DNA of 64,000 bases from an uncultured Myxococcales bacterium (GTDB lineage: Bacteria; Myxococcota_A; Bradymonadia; UBA7976; VGTA01): positions 24,456 to 88,455 of the forward strand of contig CAKZRU010000016.1 of NCBI GenBank assembly GCA_937146725.1. Reading direction: 5' to 3'. Below the pieces are notes generated by a model. It saw only the letters and a list, made by a program, of their open reading frames with translations, did no database searches and was not told the DNA's origin. A program made the position numbers and the translations under genes. This document shows, piece by piece, positions 47,242 to 56,840 of this stretch. Within the stretch, counting starts at the first letter, position 1; every line of letters starts with the position of its first letter.

Positions 47242-48180
47242 ATGATTTTCGATGTGATTGACCCTAAAGAACATAGCTTTAATGAGTGGATCGATAAAAT
47301 AGAGGGCTTTTTAGAGTCTTATGATCCAAACTATCAACGCGAAGAAGGTGAATTATACTTCTGCCAAGATGATATCGCAGAGCCTTGGAATGAAGAATCT
47401 GTATTATATACAGTGTCAGGACCAAACGGGGGTAAAGTTGAGCTTCGGGGATCGGATGATCAAGTGTATCTTTTCACTGAAGAGTTTGCAGGCCGTAACT
47501 TAAAAGATACTAAAGAAACCAATTTTTTTCATTTGGTTGCGCCTTCATGTGTCTATGGCTTTTCACATAATAATCTTGAAAAAAGTCGTTTTCATAAAGG
47601 CCCTGTCCAAGGGATTTACTTCTTATACCAAGGTGAACGGGCAGAGTTTCCCCAGCCGATTAACTATGAGCGTTTATGGGGTAATGTCCTGATTAAAGCG
47701 ATTTATTGGATCCATAATCAAGTTGGACGCTTCCAAGAACAAAAGAAGTTTGTGGAAGTGGAACAAACACAATATAGACTAGAGATGGAAGTAGAGTTTA
47801 TGCATCCTTCAGCAGTCAATATGGTGATTGATAAGATCCATAATCGTAGTGCGATCAAGAGTCGCAAAGATAAAAAATTAGTCTTGGATTGGCCTGCACC
47901 TACTTTTGAGCATATGAAGGAACTTTTTGAGGGGATGCCAAGAGTTAAAGAGCAGTATGCAAACCTCAAAATTCGGATTGTTTGGGAAGCATTGTTTGCT
48001 GAGGGAGAGCCTCAAGAAATTACTTATATTGGCGCTGAAAAAAGAGAATTGAAACCTCTCATTCATCTTCCTAAGACTCGGACATCTAAAGCCTTTAGAG
48101 ATGCTTTTAAAACTTATTTTAAGGGCTATAGAGTCGATAAGCAAGATTACCTTTTAGATTTTGTTGAATACGACAACTAG
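47242..48180 (+). CDS. Protein of unknown function upstream of dnaG
   Basis: 312 residues, soluble, aromatic- and acid-rich, no signal peptide and no membrane segment. Landmarks are EEGELYFCQDDIAEPWNEES, a Phe/His-rich patch (TNFFHLVAPSCVYGFSHNN), FHKGPVQGIYFLYQGERAEF and a C-terminal region FRDAFKTYFKGYRVDKQDYL. I recognise no family. It ends 11 bases before the dnaG start codon, so it probably belongs to the dnaG-rpoD transcription unit, in the place that rpsU occupies in enterobacteria. A gga 10 bases before the ATG is the only ribosome-site candidate. Confidence 0.7.
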   Translation: MIFDVIDPKEHSFNEWIDKIEGFLESYDPNYQREEGELYFCQDDIAEPWNEESVLYTVSGPNGGKVELRGSDDQVYLFTEEFAGRNLKDTKETNFFHLVAPSCVYGFSHNNLEKSRFHKGPVQGIYFLYQGERAEFPQPINYERLWGNVLIKAIYWIHNQVGRFQEQKKFVEVEQTQYRLEMEVEFMHPSAVNMVIDKIHNRSAIKSRKDKKLVLDWPAPTFEHMKELFEGMPRVKEQYANLKIRIVWEALFAEGEPQEITYIGAEKRELKPLIHLPKTRTSKAFRDAFKTYFKGYRVDKQDYLLDFVEYDN

Positions 48181-48191
48181 TAGGTTTTACC

Positions 48192-50333
48192 TTGATTCCT
48201 GATGATGTGATCCAAAAAGTACGTGAACGCGCCGACATTACTGCTGTTGTTGGTGAGATCGTCACGCTTAAACGAGCGGGAGCTTCTTTGAAAGGGCTTT
48301 GTCCTTTTCATGGTGAAAAAACGCCCTCGTTTGTGGTGAATCCTCAACAGGGCACTTATCACTGCTTTGGGTGCCAAGTACATGGTGACTCGCTCACTTT
48401 TATCAAAGAAACCCAAAACTTGAATTTTCCCGAAGCCGTCAGAGCTTTGGCGAGTCGAGTAGGGGTTGAAATTGTTGAAGAAAAGCCATTAAGGCCCGAG
48501 CAACGTGCGCAAAGAATAAAAAAACGTGCTTTAGAAGATCGCCTTTTTGAAGCTCAAGAGCTTTTAACTCAATGGTATGAGCTCAATCTAAAACGTTCTA
48601 GTGTTGCGCAAAGCTACTTAAAATCTAGAGAAATCACTACAGAATCCGCTCAAGTATTTAGATTAGGATGGGCAAGTGATGATGTTGCCCAGTTTATGCG
48701 CTGGGTCAGAGAGCACAGTGTTGAGCTAGAGGATTTGATCACTTTAGGCGTAGTCATCCCTTTTGATCCCAATCAGCCGGATAAGCGTGGAGATAACCGA
48801 CTAAATGGTGGCCGTTTACGCTTCCGTAATCGGGTAATGTGTCCTATCTTTGATATACGAGACCGAGTGGTAGGCTACAGTGGTCGAGTTGTTGATCCTA
48901 AACAAAAGATTGCCAAGTATTTAAACTCACCAGAAACGCCAATATTTACCAAGGGTGATCAATTATTTGGTTTAAAGAGTGCAAGAGTGGCCATGCGCTC
49001 AAATAAGGTCAATCAATTGATCTTATGTGAGGGTAATTTAGATGTTATTTCGTTGTGGCAGGCCGGATTTCAAAACACAGTTGCCGCTATGGGAACGGCT
49101 TTGTCTGAGCGACAAGCGAATCTGATCAAGCGTCTAAGTCCTGCGGTGATTTGTGTGATGGATGGTGATGCTGCAGGACAGGCAGCTGCATTTAAAAGCT
49201 TACCCACTTTGCTTGCTCAAGGCTTAGATGTTAGAGGTAAATTACTGCCACTCGACCAAGATCCAGACTCCTTTATTCGCGCTTATGGAGCTCGATCGTT
49301 CAAAGAATGGCTCAGCGATGCTCAACCCTTAATTTTGGTTAAGTTACAAGCGATTGCAAAGCAATATCCAAGGGATCCGATTGGACAGGCAGCCATTGTG
49401 AAGGCCATGCTTCCCTTGGTTCAACTCATCAAAGATCCTAATCAACGGCCTCTCTTTCTTGATATTATGGCCAAGGAAATCGGCGTTGATCGTAGCTACT
49501 TGAGTGAACGTTTAGTCGATAGTTATAGCAGTTCCCAAGGTGATCGATATTCGATGCAAAGAGAGCAATCTCTTGCAAATCGTAATGCTCATACTCATCA
49601 GGATCATCACCCTCAAGCCCAAGTCAATGATCAAGGCGGCGGGGCAACCAAAAATAAACGCACGCTTAAAAAAGAGCTAAAAGATAGGCCTTGGTGGGCC
49701 AATGTAGCGATTCAACGTGGCTCAATTAGAACAAAAACGCGTCATTTTGGAGATAAGCCTAAGGGCGAAGCGGATTTAAAAATCGCGCCTGCGCCTCAAC
49801 CTCCTCGTTCCCTACAAGTATCTCAAGAACTTTCAGTGAGTGCGGTCTCATTGTTTGGATATGAAAGAGAAGCGATCTCCACTTTATTTTACTCCCCCAG
49901 TTTACTCAATTTATTTTTAGAACGTGGTCACTTAGAATACTTTGCGCATTCCGGGGTACAGCGCTTTTTGATTTCTTTAAAGCAAGAACGAGATGAAGGT
50001 CGCTTTGCAACCGGTGAAGCCTTTTTTAAAACTGAAAATGACCAAGGACTCATCGCAACCTTAAAAGATTGTATCGCTCACCCACCCATTCAAGATGAAA
50101 AAATTGATCCAGAGCGCGCACTCAATGATTTGAGCAAGCGTCTAAGACTAGGGCTTTTACAAAGTCAGCTCAATCAAACAGTGGAAGCACTTAAACAGCT
50201 TTCACAGACAAAAAAAAGTCATGATTCAGACAGTAATGACGTTTTGAATCAACAGCGACAACAGTTACTCGAATCCTATCAGAAAACTCAAGCCCAGTTG
50301 CAAGAGCTTCTGCATCCTCTTAAAACCTCTTAA
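48192..50333 (+). CDS. dnaG: DNA primase DnaG
   Basis: 713 residues. The start is a TTG: the conserved family N-terminus (I-P-x-x-x-I-x-x-V-R-E-R) begins exactly there and no ATG is available. The zinc-binding domain has CPFHGEKTPSF and YHCFGCQVHGD (Cys37, His40, Cys58, Cys61). The RNA polymerase core has RLRFRNRVMCPIFD, the Toprim motif LILCEGNLDVISLWQAGF and VICVMDGDAAGQAA. A linker rich in His/Gln/Lys (~460-540) separates it from the helicase-binding C-terminal domain. Synthesises RNA primers at the fork and works with the DnaB encoded at 14095. rpoD follows 50 bases later, as in the classic macromolecular-synthesis operon. Confidence 0.97.
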   Translation: MIPDDVIQKVRERADITAVVGEIVTLKRAGASLKGLCPFHGEKTPSFVVNPQQGTYHCFGCQVHGDSLTFIKETQNLNFPEAVRALASRVGVEIVEEKPLRPEQRAQRIKKRALEDRLFEAQELLTQWYELNLKRSSVAQSYLKSREITTESAQVFRLGWASDDVAQFMRWVREHSVELEDLITLGVVIPFDPNQPDKRGDNRLNGGRLRFRNRVMCPIFDIRDRVVGYSGRVVDPKQKIAKYLNSPETPIFTKGDQLFGLKSARVAMRSNKVNQLILCEGNLDVISLWQAGFQNTVAAMGTALSERQANLIKRLSPAVICVMDGDAAGQAAAFKSLPTLLAQGLDVRGKLLPLDQDPDSFIRAYGARSFKEWLSDAQPLILVKLQAIAKQYPRDPIGQAAIVKAMLPLVQLIKDPNQRPLFLDIMAKEIGVDRSYLSERLVDSYSSSQGDRYSMQREQSLANRNAHTHQDHHPQAQVNDQGGGATKNKRTLKKELKDRPWWANVAIQRGSIRTKTRHFGDKPKGEADLKIAPAPQPPRSLQVSQELSVSAVSLFGYEREAISTLFYSPSLLNLFLERGHLEYFAHSGVQRFLISLKQERDEGRFATGEAFFKTENDQGLIATLKDCIAHPPIQDEKIDPERALNDLSKRLRLGLLQSQLNQTVEALKQLSQTKKSHDSDSNDVLNQQRQQLLESYQKTQAQLQELLHPLKTS

Positions 50334-50383
50334 CGCTTGTCTAACCCAATCATCACTGACTAAGTACTGAAACGAGAAGACAT

Positions 50384-52582
50384 ATGGCAACTCCAAACCG
50401 TAAAATACAAAGAGATCGCTTTAATGAGATCTTAAACCTTGGCCAACAACGTGGCTATCTTACTTCTGCTGAAATCAGTGAAGTCTTTAATGATGATACT
50501 GAAAGTAAGGCCTATACCGAGTTTATAAGCACTGTTAAGGAAATGGGGATTAAGGTTTTAGACAGTGGAAATAACCGCTCGTCAGCCGAGGAAAGAACTT
50601 CATTTTCTTTTGATTCAGGCCGAGCAACTCGTGAAGATGATAATGATAGTGGCTTTGGACGTAATAATGACCCAGTAAGAGTTTACCTACGTCGAATGGG
50701 GTCGGTTGAGCTTTTAAATAGAGCCGGTGAACAGCGCATCGCTATGCAAATTGAGCGTGGGCAAAATGAGTATAAACGAACAATTCTTGAGACTCCGTTG
50801 AGCTTTAAGATCGCTTTAGAATATATTAAGCGAGTCGAAGAGGGAGGTTTACGTTATCGTGATGTCTTTGAAGAAAATGATGAAGAAGAAGCTTTATTAG
50901 CGGAAGCTTCTGAGAGTGATGATGATGACTTAAGCGAAGAAAGCGAAAGCATCGAAACCAAAACTGTGGTCAAGGAAGTACCTGTTGTTGAAGCTGCCAA
51001 ACCACGACGTCGTCGCCAAAGAGGCCGAATGAGCCAACAGATGGTGATCGATCAGGACCAACTCGTGGCTGAATATGAGGCCAAGCTTAATGCAAAGAAA
51101 ACTCAAGATCAGCGCGTCGATGATGATGATCAAGATGTAGACTTAGATGAATTACCAGCAGAAACGATTAAGGTGAGTGCTAAGGCTAAAAGCGCTAACA
51201 ATTCTGTTAAATCAGATGCCAAAGATATGGGAGCACAACCCGGTAAGCCAAATGAGGGTATAAGCGCTGATGAGGATGAAGACGAGGATGAGGACGAGGA
51301 TAATGAAGAAGCAAATGCTGAACTTGATCAAGAACGTCGTAAATATCTCATCGATATCACCAATCGTCTACTAGTGCTTGACCGAGAACATCGCAAAAAT
51401 GTAGAGCGCTTAGACTCAATTGATGAAATGACTGTCAGTCACTTAAAGCGCATTCAAACTCGAAATAAAAATATTAGAGGCGAAATCTCGAACCTACTTA
51501 AAGAGCTTAGTTTGGTTAAGAAAGTTACTGATCATATCGGTGCCGAGCTCAAGCGTTGGTATAATCGAGGTATGGATGCTGAGCGTAATGTCTACTTACT
51601 TGTTCGGCAAGTTGGTGCTGAAAACGAACAGATCCTTCTGACTGATGTGCGTAAACTTCGCTTGTGTACAACCCGAGAGGATGTCGTAGCGATTTGTAAA
51701 AATTATCGTACAAAAGATCCCAAAGTACTGATGAATTGTGCGGATAAATTGAGAGCGCATAAGCGAACACTCAATCGCCTCAAATTAGAGACTGGCTATA
51801 ATTTAGTTGAATTGAGTGAGCAATATAATCGCTTACAAAAGTTTGAAAATCATGCCGAAAAAGCGAAAACTGAGTTGGTAGAAGCCAATCTCAGACTCGT
51901 GGTCAGTATTGCCAAAAAATATACTAATCGTGGTTTACAATTCTTGGACTTAATCCAAGAGGGAAATATCGGTTTAATGAAGGCTGTTGATAAGTTTGAG
52001 TATCGTCGAGGATATAAGTTTAGCACTTATGCGACTTGGTGGATTCGCCAGGCGATCACAAGAGCCATTGCAGACCAAGCTCGTACAATTCGTATTCCGG
52101 TACACATGATTGAAACCATCAATAAACTTGTGCGCAACCAAAGAACCTTTGCTCAACTACATGGTCGTGAACCGACTCCAGAAGAATTAGCAGAGTTGAT
52201 GGAAATGCCTTTGGAGAAGGTACGTCGAGTCTTAAAGATTGCCAAAGAACCTATTTCATTGGAAACTCCGATTGGTGAGGAAGAAGATAGCAATTTAGGA
52301 GACTTCATTAAGGATGAGAAATCCGAAAGTCCAAGCGAAGCGATCGAGCGACAAAACTTACGTATGCAAACCAAGAAGGTGCTGTCTACACTGACGCCTC
52401 GTGAAGAAAAAGTTTTGTGTATGCGCTTTGGTATCGGCGAAAAATCTGACCATACTCTTGAAGAGGTTGGACAAGTCTTTGAAGTCACTCGTGAGCGTAT
52501 TCGACAAATCGAAGCGAAAGCCTTACGTAAACTTCGTCATCCTTCTCGCTTAAAAAGACTTGAGGATTTCACTAAAGATTAA
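50384..52582 (+). CDS. rpoD: Primary sigma factor RpoD (sigma-70)
   Basis: 732 residues, longer than the E. coli protein (613) because of a large non-conserved acidic region with a [11 protein letters not shown] run near residue 300. Region 1.1 ([20 protein letters not shown]), region 1.2 ([20 protein letters not shown]), region 2 ([53 protein letters not shown]), region 3 ([14 protein letters not shown]) and region 4 ([35 protein letters not shown]) are all intact. This is the housekeeping sigma factor. Promoter calls of TTGACA/TATAAT type in this window assume it. A purine-rich gagaaga precedes the ATG. Confidence 0.98.
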   Translation: MATPNRKIQRDRFNEILNLGQQRGYLTSAEISEVFNDDTESKAYTEFISTVKEMGIKVLDSGNNRSSAEERTSFSFDSGRATREDDNDSGFGRNNDPVRVYLRRMGSVELLNRAGEQRIAMQIERGQNEYKRTILETPLSFKIALEYIKRVEEGGLRYRDVFEENDEEEALLAEASESDDDDLSEESESIETKTVVKEVPVVEAAKPRRRRQRGRMSQQMVIDQDQLVAEYEAKLNAKKTQDQRVDDDDQDVDLDELPAETIKVSAKAKSANNSVKSDAKDMGAQPGKPNEGISADEDEDEDEDEDNEEANAELDQERRKYLIDITNRLLVLDREHRKNVERLDSIDEMTVSHLKRIQTRNKNIRGEISNLLKELSLVKKVTDHIGAELKRWYNRGMDAERNVYLLVRQVGAENEQILLTDVRKLRLCTTREDVVAICKNYRTKDPKVLMNCADKLRAHKRTLNRLKLETGYNLVELSEQYNRLQKFENHAEKAKTELVEANLRLVVSIAKKYTNRGLQFLDLIQEGNIGLMKAVDKFEYRRGYKFSTYATWWIRQAITRAIADQARTIRIPVHMIETINKLVRNQRTFAQLHGREPTPEELAELMEMPLEKVRRVLKIAKEPISLETPIGEEEDSNLGDFIKDEKSESPSEAIERQNLRMQTKKVLSTLTPREEKVLCMRFGIGEKSDHTLEEVGQVFEVTRERIRQIEAKALRKLRHPSRLKRLEDFTKD

Positions 52583-52623
52583 GAGGAGTTAGATAAAGTT
52601 TTCAATCGAATTGCTTCTAAAGC

Positions 52624-52652
52624 TTGCGTTTCGGATTGATCGACTTTATATA
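52624..52652 (+). promoter_or_regulatory. Candidate promoter for tRNA-Ile2
   Basis: ttgcgt (52624-52629), a 17-base spacer and tatata (52647-52652) lie in the gap between rpoD and the tRNA. The predicted start near 52659 is 7 bases before the mature tRNA end. The hexamers match consensus only partly. Confidence 0.4.
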
Positions 52653-52665
52653 TATCGTCTTATAG

Positions 52666-52738
52666 GGGCCTATAGCTCAGTGGTTAGAGCTGCCGACTCA
52701 TAATCGGTAGGTCCCAGGTTCAAGTCCTGGTGGGCCCA
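52666..52738 (+). tRNA. ileX: tRNA-Ile (CAU anticodon, lysidine type)
   Basis: 73 bases to the discriminator A; CCA is not encoded. The acceptor stem gggccta pairs with tgggccc (one T-G), the anticodon loop is ctcataa with CAT, and the T arm is ccagg-ttcaagt-cctgg. The body tagctcagtggttagagc and the loop context gactcataatcg match the minor isoleucine tRNA whose CAU anticodon is converted to lysidine-AU by TilS to read AUA. It does not look like an initiator or elongator tRNA-Met. It lies between rpoD and the zinc-ribbon gene. Confidence 0.9.
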
Positions 52739-52811
52739 CTCTTACAACATCGAGTTGTATGTAAACTGCATTTAGCAGTTCCTTTCTCAAACCTAGTTAT
52801 ATATTTCCCGA

Positions 52812-52842
52812 CTCCTTAAGCTTTGTTTTAAAGCTCAAGGAG
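52812..52842 (+). promoter_or_regulatory. Strong hairpin between tRNA-Ile and the zinc-ribbon gene
   Basis: A 13-bp stem with a single A-C mismatch (52812-52824 with 52830-52842) and a gtttt loop lies 36 bases before the GTG at 52879. No U tract follows, so it is less like a terminator and could be a leader structure or a processing site. Two smaller 6-bp hairpins (tacaac/gttgta and aactgc/gcagtt) follow the tRNA at 52743-52783. Confidence 0.4.
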
Positions 52843-52878
52843 AGTACTCAAACCTGCCAATACAATAGAGGAGAGAGC

Positions 52879-54489
52879 GTGAAAGATACGCTTTCAAAGC
52901 TGTACCGACTCCAAGTTCTTGCTGATCAACTTATGACGACTCATAAGCAAGCTGATGAGCTTAAAAAATTACGAGATCTCAATGAGTCCGATTACCAATC
53001 TCTGTTACGCTTACTCAATCAGCAACAAGAGGGCTTAAATGAAGCTCTGCGACTGAAGCAGACCATTTACCGAGAAATGTATAATGGATGTTTTGAGGTA
53101 GGACGTATTAAGAAAAACCAAAGCAAGCAAACCCATAAAATTGACTTTCGTAGTGAAGTGCAACTCGATAAGCAACTTACTAAATATCAAAACACCTTGA
53201 GTGTAAAGTTTAGAGAGTTAAATCAACTTTTATGGCAATTAGGTGAACCTTTACATCATCCCACATATTTACAGGCTCATTTATCTGGGTCTTTAGAAAT
53301 ATACAATGTGATGGAAGCTGAGCGTGATTTGCAGTTGTCTTTTGCAGGTTATGACCTAAATGAAAAGGTTCAAAAGAGTAATGAAGATACTCTTGAGGAA
53401 TATCTGCAGGCTCAATGTAAAAAAGCAAGCAATCTCATTAAAAAAATGGGTGGAGCAGGACGCTACAATACATTTTTAATGATTAGTGATGCTGAATGTG
53501 CGCGTTTGGTTGATGGAGGCTTTATAAATCTAATTGCTGAAGACCAAAAGCTTCTTGAGTCCAAGCTCACACCAGTTGAAGAAAAGCGCATTCTAAGAGA
53601 CAAAATTGCTAGAATTCAAGTTAGCTTTGAAGCAAATGCTCGCTCTTATACTAAGCTTTCTAGCGCGGAGCCTAGACCTAAAAACTATGATGAAGTTTTA
53701 CTTGAGGCTTCAAACTTAGGTTATGAGGAAATGAAGGCACTGCTTAAGCCTCATCTCCCCTTCAGTGTTGAAGGGCGCCCAGAGATTAATGATAAGATTC
53801 TGACTGACCGCTTTGATCTTGATTATGCAATTAATCACGAAGGCTTTTTACAAGTTTTCCAAGAAAAGTATGATCGCTTGACGAATCTACGCTTAAAGAT
53901 GAATCGGGTTGAGGAACTACAAGAGCGTGAGCTACGTAATGAGGAAGCAAAGGTTTCTGACAAAAATAAGCTAAGCATCACGATTATTAACGAGCTTAGT
54001 ACAAATCCTCAGACTCGACGCCACTATAACAAGTATAGAGATATCTCAGAAAAGCGTGATCTCTTAGCTGTGGCCTATGTTAAGCGTCCGACTGATAAAC
54101 TTGATGCTCCTTTCAGCTACAAAGAAGAGTTCTTCTGCTCCGGTTGTCATGTAGTTATTTCAAAGGGCTTACATCAGATTGTACGCAAGATGGAAGAAAT
54201 GAAGGTCTGTGACTCTTGCAATCGTATCTTGGTTCCTTTTGCACATGTCAAGCAGATCAAAGAAGAAGTTGATCCTTTATTAGTCAGTGAAGAAGAACGT
54301 ATCGCAATGGAAGAACGTGGCGAGCTAGGCTTTATCCCAGCTTGTAGTAATTGTGAGTGTGAACTATACGAAGATAAAGAAACTAAGGATGAGTTAATTG
54401 TGGCCAGTGATTACTCAACTAAGTGTCCACATTGTTCTTCATACATTGTACCTTTATCTTATGAAGAATATGATACGAGTGCTAAATAA
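52879..54489 (+). CDS. Coiled-coil protein with two zinc ribbons
   Basis: 536 residues from a GTG that follows gaggaga at good spacing. The N-terminal ~110 residues and the segments at ~215-260 and ~330-350 are coiled coil. A C4 zinc ribbon at 420-447 reads FCSGCHVVISKGL then VCDSCNRILVPF (Cys420, 423, 444, 447), resembling the ribbon of the COG1579 (CdsZ) coiled-coil family. A second ribbon near the C-terminus reads PACSNCECELYE then TKCPHCSSYIVPL. COG1579 proteins have one ribbon after a coiled coil, so this is a larger relative. The role is unknown; nucleic-acid or protein binding is likely from the ribbons. Its stop is 31 bases before the rnpB P1 helix. Confidence 0.7.
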   Translation: MKDTLSKLYRLQVLADQLMTTHKQADELKKLRDLNESDYQSLLRLLNQQQEGLNEALRLKQTIYREMYNGCFEVGRIKKNQSKQTHKIDFRSEVQLDKQLTKYQNTLSVKFRELNQLLWQLGEPLHHPTYLQAHLSGSLEIYNVMEAERDLQLSFAGYDLNEKVQKSNEDTLEEYLQAQCKKASNLIKKMGGAGRYNTFLMISDAECARLVDGGFINLIAEDQKLLESKLTPVEEKRILRDKIARIQVSFEANARSYTKLSSAEPRPKNYDEVLLEASNLGYEEMKALLKPHLPFSVEGRPEINDKILTDRFDLDYAINHEGFLQVFQEKYDRLTNLRLKMNRVEELQERELRNEEAKVSDKNKLSITIINELSTNPQTRRHYNKYRDISEKRDLLAVAYVKRPTDKLDAPFSYKEEFFCSGCHVVISKGLHQIVRKMEEMKVCDSCNRILVPFAHVKQIKEEVDPLLVSEEERIAMEERGELGFIPACSNCECELYEDKETKDELIVASDYSTKCPHCSSYIVPLSYEEYDTSAK

Positions 54490-54520
54490 GGCTTGAGCTT
54501 CAGTAGTTAAATACAAAGTT

Positions 54521-54925
54521 CAGCGCTTTAAGAGGAGGCTTGAGTTGTCTAGGTAATCGCTCGCCTCGGTGAGAGGAAAGTCCGAGCTTCGCAGGGTATG
54601 GTGCTAGTTAACGGCTAGTCGGGGTGACTCGAAGGAAAGTGCCACAGAAAGCAAACAGCTAGCCTTTGAGCTAGTTAAGGTGAAAGGGTGCGGTAAGAGC
54701 GCACCGGGGATATGGTGACATATCCCGCATGGTAAACCCCACCAGAAGCAAGGTCGCAGAGAAGTGAGCTCGACTCACCTAGGTACCCGCCTAGTATCTC
54801 TGTTAATCCCGCTCGAGTTAATGGTGACATTGATGAAAGATGAATGATTACTCCCACTGTTTTGGTAACAAGCTTTGGTACAGGACTCGGCTTATGGTCA
54901 ACTCAGACCTCCTCTTAAAGTGCTG
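54521..54925 (+). ncRNA. rnpB: RNase P RNA (M1 RNA), type A
   Basis: The catalytic RNA of RNase P, which matures tRNA 5' ends. Conserved elements are gaggaaagtccgagc (CR I, near 54572), acagaaagcaaacagc, gcaccggggatatggtgaca and ggtaaacccc (CR II-III region), agaagcaaggtcgcagag, and the 3' block acaggactcggcttatgg (CR V) that closes P4. The P1 helix is unusually long: 54521-54538 pairs with 54908-54925 over 18 bp with one G-U. The mature ends may lie nearer 54532 and 54915. No clear promoter was found; one would have to overlap the end of the upstream gene. smpB starts 24 bases after the closing helix. Confidence 0.95.
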
Positions 54926-54948
54926 AATACAGGTAATAGGATAATAAA

Positions 54949-55404
54949 ATGAGCCAAAAAAAGACAAATAAGCGTACAGTTTCAACCAATCGTCGAGCTC
55001 GTCATGAATACGAAGTTGAAGATAGCTATGAGGCGGGGCTCGTTTTGCAAGGCACCGAAGTCAAAAGTCTTCGTCAAGGGAGTGCAGTGATTAATGAAGG
55101 CTATGTGGTGATCACTGATGGCGAAGCTTGGCTTCATCAAGTTATGATTCCTGAATACAGCCACGGTAATCGAGAAAATCACAGTCCAAGCCGCAAGCGT
55201 AAGCTTCTGTTAAATCATAGAGAAATTCATAAAATACAAAAAAAAGTGTCTCAGCAAGGTTATTCAGCCTTTGCCCTCGAGCTGTATTTTAAAGGGCCAC
55301 GAGTCAAGGTCTTGATCGGTATTGGTCGTGGTAAAAAACTCTATGATAAGCGTCAAAGCGAAAAAGAAAAAAGCGCTCGACGCGAGTTAAGAGAGCGCTA
55401 CTAA
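54949..55404 (+). CDS. smpB: SsrA-binding protein SmpB
   Basis: 151 residues. Signatures are RRARHEYEVEDSYEAGLVLQ, GTEVKSLRQGSAVINEGYVV, the NRENHSPSRKRKLLLNHREI segment, and GKKLYDKRQSEKEKSARREL at the C-terminal tail that enters the mRNA channel. Delivers tmRNA to stalled ribosomes for trans-translation. The lysine-rich N-terminus is typical. aggtaatagg precedes the ATG. ssrA itself is not seen in this window. It follows rnpB on the same strand and may be transcribed through it. Confidence 0.97.
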   Translation: MSQKKTNKRTVSTNRRARHEYEVEDSYEAGLVLQGTEVKSLRQGSAVINEGYVVITDGEAWLHQVMIPEYSHGNRENHSPSRKRKLLLNHREIHKIQKKVSQQGYSAFALELYFKGPRVKVLIGIGRGKKLYDKRQSEKEKSARRELRERY

Positions 55405-55448
55405 CGAGTGTTATTCGATCTCGTGACTCTGCTTGCATGAACTAAAGC

Positions 55449-56840
55449 TTAGGCTTCTTCGATATACCGAGTCTCTTTTAAATAACTCGCTGTCAATATA
55501 TAAGCTAAAGTCGAGATGATAATCGACAGCGAATAAGGAGCGGTCAGCTCAAAGACTAAACCACAGAACCAACCGGCTAAACCAACGATCAGGGCAGCAG
55601 AGGCAGATCGTGCGCCTCCAAACTTACTAAATAAGCCAAAAATGACCACAGGAACCAATCCGGCAGAACCAAAGGAAGCAGCAATCTCAACCAGCTCTTT
55701 GATACGATCTGCAAATAGGCCACATAAATAAGCAATGACTCCTAAGATAACTACGCTGATGCGAGTACATTTCATTTGTAATTCATCATCTTTAATCTTG
55801 AAAGCATGCACTAAAAAATTGTTAGACATGATGGAAGCACCAGATAACAAAACGCTATCAACAGTAGATAAAATCGCAGAAATGATGGCACCCATAAGCA
55901 TGATATAAATGATGTTTGGGAAGATAAAATCAGGAAAAATCAAAAATTGCTCTGCCAAGGCCGGAACCACTTGTTCAGGATCCTGTAAAGGTGTGCTCAG
56001 TACCTTGGGCGCAAGTAATCCCATAGTCACAGGAATCAGCCCAATTAGGAGATAAAGGCTTCCACCCAGAATGCTTGCATTCTGCGCAATCTTTGCATCT
56101 TTAGTGGCCAAGATTCTTGAAATTAACTCAACGGCCACAAAGGTACTAAAAATAGGAACGGCCCAAGACTCAAAGGCCTCAAGAGTAGTTCCCGAGCCCA
56201 CATTAAATAATTGTAAACGCTCGGGCTCAACCTGTAACTGCTGTGGTTCCACTGTCCACAAAATACATACTAACAATAGCCCTAAGCCTAAGATCATGAC
56301 TATGCCTTGAATAAAGTCTGTCAGCGCACTCGCATACAAACCACCCAACATGGTGTAGCCAATCACAGCGATGGCTGCTAAGGTAATCGCCATATTAACA
56401 TCTAAAGTTGTAACAGCGCTTACAACTTTACCAAAGGCTCTAATTTGTGCCCCACCCCAAATCACTGGTCCGGGTAATATTAATAACACACCCAAGCGCT
56501 CTACGCCGGGCCCAAACTCTCGGCGAAATAAGTCACCGAGGGTTAAAAAGCCTCCATTCCAAAGAGCCTTGGCAAAAAAGAGCCCCATCAGTATCAATGC
56601 CACCGAGTAGCCAAAAGGGTCTGGGCCTGATGCGCCTAGACCATGTTCATAAACCGCTCCAGCTGCCCCCACAATTGATTCAGCACCAAACCAAGTAGAA
56701 AAGATTGTGAGTGTGGCTAAACCAAGACCTAAGCTTCGACCCGCCACAATAAAGTCTTCTTGACTAGTAATTTGTCTTGATACCCAAACTCCAATCAGGA
56801 GTTGTAACAAAACATAAATAATAATGGAGGCTGTGACCAC
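55449..56840 (-). CDS. Sodium:solute symporter (SSS family)
   Basis: 463 residues, about 13 hydrophobic segments (IIIYVLLQLLIGVWVSRQIT at the start). SSS blocks are DFIVAGRSLGLGLATLTIFS, TWFGAESIVGAAGAVYEHGL, ALWNGGFLTLGDLFRREFGP and AIISAILSTVDSVLLSGASI, which carries the conserved Na2-site serines. Family members import proline, pantothenate, sugars or other solutes with Na+; the substrate is not readable here. The start is a GTG with aaggaga at ideal spacing. It shares one base with the gpmI stop (tagtg), so the two are translationally coupled. Confidence 0.9.
   Translation of the reverse strand: MVTASIIIYVLLQLLIGVWVSRQITSQEDFIVAGRSLGLGLATLTIFSTWFGAESIVGAAGAVYEHGLGASGPDPFGYSVALILMGLFFAKALWNGGFLTLGDLFRREFGPGVERLGVLLILPGPVIWGGAQIRAFGKVVSAVTTLDVNMAITLAAIAVIGYTMLGGLYASALTDFIQGIVMILGLGLLLVCILWTVEPQQLQVEPERLQLFNVGSGTTLEAFESWAVPIFSTFVAVELISRILATKDAKIAQNASILGGSLYLLIGLIPVTMGLLAPKVLSTPLQDPEQVVPALAEQFLIFPDFIFPNIIYIMLMGAIISAILSTVDSVLLSGASIMSNNFLVHAFKIKDDELQMKCTRISVVILGVIAYLCGLFADRIKELVEIAASFGSAGLVPVVIFGLFSKFGGARSASAALIVGLAGWFCGLVFELTAPYSLSIIISTLAYILTASYLKETRYIEEA

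Noticed and set aside
52666..52738. Assignment of the CAT-anticodon tRNA as tRNA-Met or initiator tRNA
   Set aside because: The body and anticodon-stem context match the lysidine-type tRNA-Ile2, and the first acceptor pair is a normal G-C, unlike an initiator.
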